DNA of 59,447 nucleotides from Methanobacterium sp. Lineage in GTDB: Archaea; Methanobacteriota; Methanobacteria; Methanobacteriales; Methanobacteriaceae. Location: NCBI GenBank assembly GCA_019084405.1, contig JAHRFX010000025.1, forward strand, positions 1-59,447, written 5' to 3'. The notes under the pieces were generated by a model. It was not told the DNA's origin. It searched no databases and saw only the letters and a program-made list of their open reading frames with translations. Each line of letters opens with the position of its first letter. Position 1 is the first letter of the stretch. The translations under genes were made by a program, and so were the position numbers. Below are positions 55,471 to 59,447 of the stretch, in pieces.

Positions 55471-56169
55471 TTATGATCTTTTTCCTTTAATAGGCGGTGC
55501 CCAAACCTTAAGATCTATCCCTTCAATCATCGCTTTTTTCCCTTCTAATTGTACTACTACTCCGGAGTGTACTTTCTGCATCATACAGTGTTTAGGAAGA
55601 AAACGAACTGTTTCCCCTACAGCAGGCAACTCACCCTCTATCATACCTTCAAATCCACCTACCATGCATATACCTACTTCTTTAAATTTAAAATTTTCAG
55701 ATCCTTCCCCTAATCGGTGACAGGGTCCTACCATGTGTACGGTTATTAATCCATGACTTTCATCAATTATCTCTGCAAAGTGGGTTATGGGGCATCCTAA
55801 TGGACGATAACGAATTATATCTCCTTTTTTAAGCTCTTCTCTTGTAAAAGGGTATAAAACTTCGCGGCAGGATTTTTCATCTGGCAAAGGTTTTAAAATA
55901 AAGTCTGCTTCATACCCATCCAGCAGGCCAATTACAGGTTTTTCTTCTACCAGCACATTTTCATTTTTCAGTACATCTTTCAATTGGTTTAGATTTTCAA
56001 GGAAGAGTTCCTGGTACAGGAATCTGCATTTTTCCAGATCCGTATGTTTTTTTAGAAGTGCTCCTGCAAATTCATCACAACGAGCATAACCGCATATACT
56101 GCAGTTATAACCGGGAAGCAGTTTTTCTAATTCTTCTTTAGGATTTACATATTCAGCTTTATCCATCAT
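55471..56169 (-). CDS. [4Fe-4S]-binding protein of the comA cluster
   Basis: About 232 residues. The N-terminus has CSICGYARCDEF with a fourth Cys 16-18 residues later (DLEKC), the four-Cys [4Fe-4S] pattern found in CO-dehydrogenase and related small-subunit domains (PF04060-like). The C-terminal half holds RPLGCPITHFAEI, GPCHRLGEG and KHCMMQK, with further conserved Cys and His. I start at the second of two Met runs (56169), where GAGGT precedes ATG. Function unknown; context suggests cofactor or metal-centre handling. Confidence 0.78.
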   Translation of the reverse strand: MMDKAEYVNPKEELEKLLPGYNCSICGYARCDEFAGALLKKHTDLEKCRFLYQELFLENLNQLKDVLKNENVLVEEKPVIGLLDGYEADFILKPLPDEKSCREVLYPFTREELKKGDIIRYRPLGCPITHFAEIIDESHGLITVHMVGPCHRLGEGSENFKFKEVGICMVGGFEGMIEGELPAVGETVRFLPKHCMMQKVHSGVVVQLEGKKAMIEGIDLKVWAPPIKGKRS

Positions 56170-56233
56170 TAAAGAGAACCTCATAAAATTATTAAATAAA
56201 TTTTTTAAAATTAAATAATGGCAAATCTATATT

Positions 56234-56932
56234 TTATTCCCCTTTGTAGCTTTCAAAACCATCGATTCTACGTAATATGCCTCTGTGATGTTTTTTATTT
56301 ACTTTGGTTTCACCTACACACAGGGTACAAACTGCCAGAGGGGCGGAATGGCGAAGTTCTTCCTCTTCTGATACTTCTTTAGCTTTCATCATTTCATCAG
56401 CCAGTTCCAAACAACCTTGCCCACTAAGGCCATTAGCTTCAATTATCTTGGCCTCAGGATTTACTTCAAGTATCTTTTCCCGGAATATCTCTCTTTCTGC
56501 CTGGGAAATCATATCTCCTTTGGTAACCACTGCAATATCTGCAGTGGATAAAAAAGGACCCACTTTAAGGGGGGTGTTGGGGCCGCTGGTGGCATCTATA
56601 ACACATACCCCTAAAGAGTTTATGGTATAGGGAGCACATCGATGACATAAACCTGCGGTTTCAACCATTAAATAATCTGAATCATTGGAGTGGGCCCAGC
56701 TGAGCATATCTTCCAGATTATATATGGCATAATGGTCCGGGCACATATCCATGGAGAGCCCTAATTTAACTGGAACTCCCACTTTGGCGAATTTTTTATC
56801 ATCATCGGTGTATAAACAGTCTATTTTCACTACTGACGATTTTAAATTCTTAAGTTTTAAACTTTTAAGGGCATGTATTAAAACCGCGGTTTTTCCGGAA
56901 CCAGGAGTTCCAGCCACAATTACCATTTTCAT
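56234..56932 (-). CDS. SIMIBI-class GTPase, HypB/CobW-like, cysteine-rich
   Basis: About 232 residues. The P-loop GTPGSGKTAVLIHAL begins at residue 8, with a VETAGLCHRC switch and TKGD base motif of the HypB/CobW/UreG class of metallochaperone GTPases. Three Cys motifs, CPDH, CHRC and CTLC, are candidate metal ligands. It starts at ATG 56932 after GGAGAAGTGA. Lies between the ABC ATPase (96 bases upstream) and the Fe-S gene (64 bases downstream). Confidence 0.8.
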   Translation of the reverse strand: MKMVIVAGTPGSGKTAVLIHALKSLKLKNLKSSVVKIDCLYTDDDKKFAKVGVPVKLGLSMDMCPDHYAIYNLEDMLSWAHSNDSDYLMVETAGLCHRCAPYTINSLGVCVIDATSGPNTPLKVGPFLSTADIAVVTKGDMISQAEREIFREKILEVNPEAKIIEANGLSGQGCLELADEMMKAKEVSEEEELRHSAPLAVCTLCVGETKVNKKHHRGILRRIDGFESYKGE

Positions 56933-57028
56933 TTTTTCACTTCTCCAATGCACGGGAAATATGGAATATAAAATTAACCATAACGATTAATATTTAATTT
57001 CCAGAGGGTCTAAGAGCATATTCTCCAT

Positions 57029-57823
57029 TTATTTTTTTCTGCTACTTTCTAATTCCAGAAAATCAATATCTAAATCCTCTACTAACTCCCCTCTACGCAC
57101 TTTTTCTCGCAAGTGGAGCATTAATTCATCAATTTTATTCAGCTTTTTAGAGATGAATTTTTCCTGGGGGCTGGTGCTTACTATTTTTTCCATTCCCCCA
57201 TTTTTCATCACAATTCGTTTATCCGTCATCAAAGCCAGCACCGGGTCGTGGGTGACAACCATAACAATTTTTCCATGACCAGAAAGAACTTTTAATGCGT
57301 CATGTTTTCTTATACCTGCATTTTCAATTTCATCAATAAGTACGATGGGGGAATCACTTATAATGGCCACATCTGCTACCATAAGTGCTCTGGATTGACC
57401 TCCAGAGAGTATGGTAAGTTCGTGCTCTTTTTTAATGGGTTCTCCAGTAAGTGTATTGGCCAGTTCTATCACTTTATCCACGCAAGCATTTTTAGCTCCT
57501 CTACATTTTGCATGGAGGCTTAAAAATTCTCCTACCTCCATATCTGCCAGAAAATTCATATTTTGCGATAGCTGAGCCACCATTTTTTTTCGGGGGTTGG
57601 TTCTATCATCATAACTGGGCTCTTCCCCATTAATTAGTATTTTTCTCTTAGAAAAAGTATCTTCCTGGGCTAACTGCTCGATATCGCCAATTAATGAGCT
57701 TTTACCACTTCCAGTAGGCCCCACCACTCCAAAAATTTCCCCTTTTTGAATAATCACTTCTTCTACGGGTTCTTTATTTCCTTGCTTATCATAACCGCCA
57801 GTAACAGTTATTTTATCTATCAT
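57029..57823 (-). CDS. stand-alone ABC ATPase linked to comA
   Basis: A 264-residue soluble ABC ATPase: Walker A GPTGSGKSSL, Q-loop AQLSQNMNF, signature LSGGQSRALMVAD, Walker B PIVLIDEIENAG and switch His VTHDP. No membrane-spanning partner is nearby, so transport is unlikely. A mechanical or assembly role, as in the McrA activation component AtwA (which has two ABC units), is a possible analogy. Its ATG overlaps the comA TAA (TAATG), so it is translationally coupled. Confidence 0.85.
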   Translation of the reverse strand: MIDKITVTGGYDKQGNKEPVEEVIIQKGEIFGVVGPTGSGKSSLIGDIEQLAQEDTFSKRKILINGEEPSYDDRTNPRKKMVAQLSQNMNFLADMEVGEFLSLHAKCRGAKNACVDKVIELANTLTGEPIKKEHELTILSGGQSRALMVADVAIISDSPIVLIDEIENAGIRKHDALKVLSGHGKIVMVVTHDPVLALMTDKRIVMKNGGMEKIVSTSPQEKFISKKLNKIDELMLHLREKVRRGELVEDLDIDFLELESSRKK

Positions 57824-58599
57824 TAAAGGTTCACCTTTCCTAAAGTATCTCCCCGAAGCCCTAATCTAAGGGTTTCAAGAGCGGTAATCTCTTCTGGAGC
57901 GATATTTCCCAAATTAACGTTAGATCCAACTTTTAGTATGAAATGAATCTGTTGATTTTTTTTCGGAGCTTCCCATATCAATTTATCAACAGGAATACTT
58001 TTTATTAAATAATTGACCTTTTCCACTTTAACCTTTCCTTCGTTATCAAACATTCCAATATTCTGACCACTTTCACGGGCTTCAACCAGCACCTTATCGG
58101 CACCTGCATCCAGATCCATCTTTATTAAATTAACCCTGTCTTTTAACCTTAATTTCAGATCTTCTGAAGGGTCTTTTTTCCCAACTTCGGAAATTACTTT
58201 AAAACCTCTTTCTTTAGCTTCTGCTATTATTTTTGATTTTTCTGCAGGATCAATTGTAGTTGAACCATCTGATATCTCTACAGTTTTAAAACCAAGTTTG
58301 TCAGCTTCATCAAAATATTCCGGGAGCTTTTCGTTTTTAAGGGCTATTTCAAATAAAGTTCCACCGGGATAAGGGTCCACATCATATTCCTGGTACATAG
58401 CAATTTTTTCTTTAATTAATTGCCGGTTATGAATGGCGATAGTTCCCCAACCAAATTTAAGCAGGTCAACGTAATCTCCACATATTTTCATAAGGTCTTC
58501 CGCGGTATGAAAACCCATCCCTTTATCTAAAACCATGGTAATTCCATTATAACGGGGTTTTTTTTGCCTTTTTGGCGCTAAAAAGTTAAAAGCATTCAT
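57823..58599 (-). CDS. comA: phosphosulfolactate synthase ComA
   Basis: A 258-residue TIM-barrel enzyme that adds sulfite to phosphoenolpyruvate to give phosphosulfolactate, the first step of coenzyme M synthesis. KPRYNGITMVLDKGMGFHTAEDL at the start is split here by length, its key part being TMVLDKGMG; YPGGTLFEIAL, FKTVEISDGS and KVLVEARESG are also diagnostic. The ATG follows AGGTGGT. It leads the ABC-GTPase-FeS-CofE-like set. Confidence 0.95.
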   Translation of the reverse strand: MNAFNFLAPKRQKKPRYNGITMVLDKGMGFHTAEDLMKICGDYVDLLKFGWGTIAIHNRQLIKEKIAMYQEYDVDPYPGGTLFEIALKNEKLPEYFDEADKLGFKTVEISDGSTTIDPAEKSKIIAEAKERGFKVISEVGKKDPSEDLKLRLKDRVNLIKMDLDAGADKVLVEARESGQNIGMFDNEGKVKVEKVNYLIKSIPVDKLIWEAPKKNQQIHFILKVGSNVNLGNIAPEEITALETLRLGLRGDTLGKVNL

Positions 58600-58627
58600 A
58601 TTACCACCTGGTAAAAAATAAAAATCT

Positions 58628-58645
58628 GATTTTATATATGCCTTA
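58628..58645 (-). promoter_or_regulatory. comA promoter TATA box
   Basis: Minus-strand GCATATATAAAATC (58643-58630) is a strong TATA box, 31-44 bases before the comA ATG, which places the transcript start around 58605-58615, just before the AGGTGGT ribosome site. One promoter could serve the whole comA-led set. Confidence 0.6.
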
Positions 58646-59002
58646 AAATTATTATTAAATAATTTTCAGCTTTTTTTTATCAGAAATATTAATTCAAGTT
58701 CTTTTGTACTTCTGAGTACTGTAATAATATTTCAATTTAAAATATTTAATTTTTTTTAATATTCAGGTGTCTCAACTGGAGATTATCTCAAGAATAATTT
58801 ATTTATCCCTTCTAAAAGTTTTTTTTAAATTAATATAATTCCCATTAACTATATGGCTGAAATATTTAATTCCAGTAAGTTTTAACATCTCATCTTAACT
58901 TACTAAAGAGATTTTCTATTTACTTCTTTTTTAAATTTTTGTTTGGTTAGTTTTTGGTTAATTTTAGTTGAGAGATTGTTTTTTTTGGTTTTTCTTTTTT
59001 TT
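58646..59002. other. AT-rich spacer reaching the IS end
   Basis: About 360 bases of AT-rich DNA with long T runs between the comA promoter and the transposase remnant. The IS terminal repeat is probably within the last 100 bases, but I could not pair it because the other end is outside the window. Confidence 0.4.
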
Positions 59003-59447
59003 CTATTTTTTCTCTGATTTTGTCAGTTTTTTGTTGTTAGCGGTCGCTAGGTGGTGTTTATTTTTTTGTAGGGTTTTTAGTTGTAGTAGGTTGTAACAGA
59101 AGCATGTGAACAGGTTTTTGGTGTGTGTTCTGAGTGTGGTGGTTACTAATTGGTGGCCGGACTTGAATATGTTTTTAATCACGGCGTATGGTTTTTCTCC
59201 GGCTGATCTTTTTTGGACGATTCGTTTGTTGCGATGTTTATCCCGTATTCCCAACGGATGATCACGAACTGCGCGTTTCATGGTGGCGTTATAGCCTTTG
59301 CAGGGCGCTCCGAAGTATCCTCGGTCACGGTATACAATCTTTCCCTGTTGGGAGAGGTTAATTTGACTATCATGAACCGATGCAGTTGTGGTTTCAAGTT
59401 ATCTTATCAAACTATGATTTATGTCCGATTTGGTGTGTAGTTTGTAG
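59003..59447 (-). pseudogene. IS5-like DDE transposase, 3-prime part with nonsense codon
   Basis: The minus strand encodes the C-terminal part of a transposase. Segments such as VYRDRGYFGAPCKG (second catalytic Asp) and KRSAGEKPYAVIK (catalytic Glu) are typical of the IS5/IS4 group. An in-frame TAA at 59399-59401 breaks the frame: upstream residues ending DINHSLIR and downstream LETTTASVHDSQ read in the same frame, so the lesion is a point nonsense change. The gene runs off the window edge, so other damage is unseen. Confidence 0.8.

Overview
The window comes from the chromosome of a methanogenic archaeon, almost certainly of the order Methanobacteriales (Methanobacterium-like). The evidence is AT-rich DNA, archaeal information-processing genes (TBP, TFE, eIF6, L18Ae/LX, L31e, L39e, S19e, PDCD5, FEN1, Pelota, CDC48), methanogen cofactor genes (comA, aksA, homoaconitase large subunit, a CofE-like ligase), MraY-like and MurG-like enzymes expected in a pseudomurein-walled cell, and a trpEGCFBAD operon with a divergent TrpY-type regulator. 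Shine-Dalgarno sites of the GGAGGTGAT type are common, and TTG starts are unusually frequent. From memory the gene order resembles Methanothermobacter thermautotrophicus; this was not checked.

Layout. 1-4.8 kb: acs, a dUTPase/dCTP deaminase-family gene with no ATG/GTG/TTG start, a PfpI-family gene, a tautomerase, and a decayed methyltransferase. 4.9-10 kb: one minus-strand translation/secretion operon, in transcription order rnp4, yhbY-like, rps19e, pdcd5, PP-loop ATPase, rpl39e, rpl31e, eif6, rpl18a, pfdA, ftsY. 10-21 kb: Fap7-like kinase, thi4, DRG-type GTPase, CBS protein, aglB, topA, a small Zn protein, a serB/coiled-coil fusion and tbp. 21.5-27 kb, plus strand: a hypothetical gene, cyaB-like, aksA, homoaconitase large subunit, chorismate lyase-like and fen1. 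27-35.6 kb, minus strand: SF1 helicase, DUF2119, an AdoHcyase family gene, cdc48, tyrA and a membrane protein. 35.8-41 kb: Pelota, an MraY-like membrane transferase, a ruined UbiB-family gene and a MurG-like transferase. 41-50.7 kb: flavin disulfide reductase, hypC, trpY-like and trpEGCFBAD. 50.7-58.6 kb, minus strand: tRNA-Ile(GAU), AdkA-type kinase, MIP18-type Fe-S factor, a short ArcS-like protein, HD protein, TFE, CofE-like, Fe-S protein, SIMIBI GTPase, lone ABC ATPase and comA. The window ends inside a broken IS transposase.

How the genes work together. The translation operon joins ribosomal proteins, tRNA processing (RNase P) and co-translational targeting (prefoldin, FtsY). AksA and the homoaconitase subunit belong to the 2-oxosuberate route to coenzyme B, and comA starts coenzyme M synthesis. 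The trp block converts chorismate to tryptophan and probably answers to TrpY through a TGTACA box. The most interesting under-described set is the comA-led block: a soluble ABC ATPase, a cysteine-rich HypB/CobW-like GTPase and a [4Fe-4S] protein, which looks like a nucleotide-driven metal or cofactor handling system linked to methanogenesis. Second is the MraY-like/MurG-like pair, which may be the lipid-linked steps of pseudomurein synthesis.
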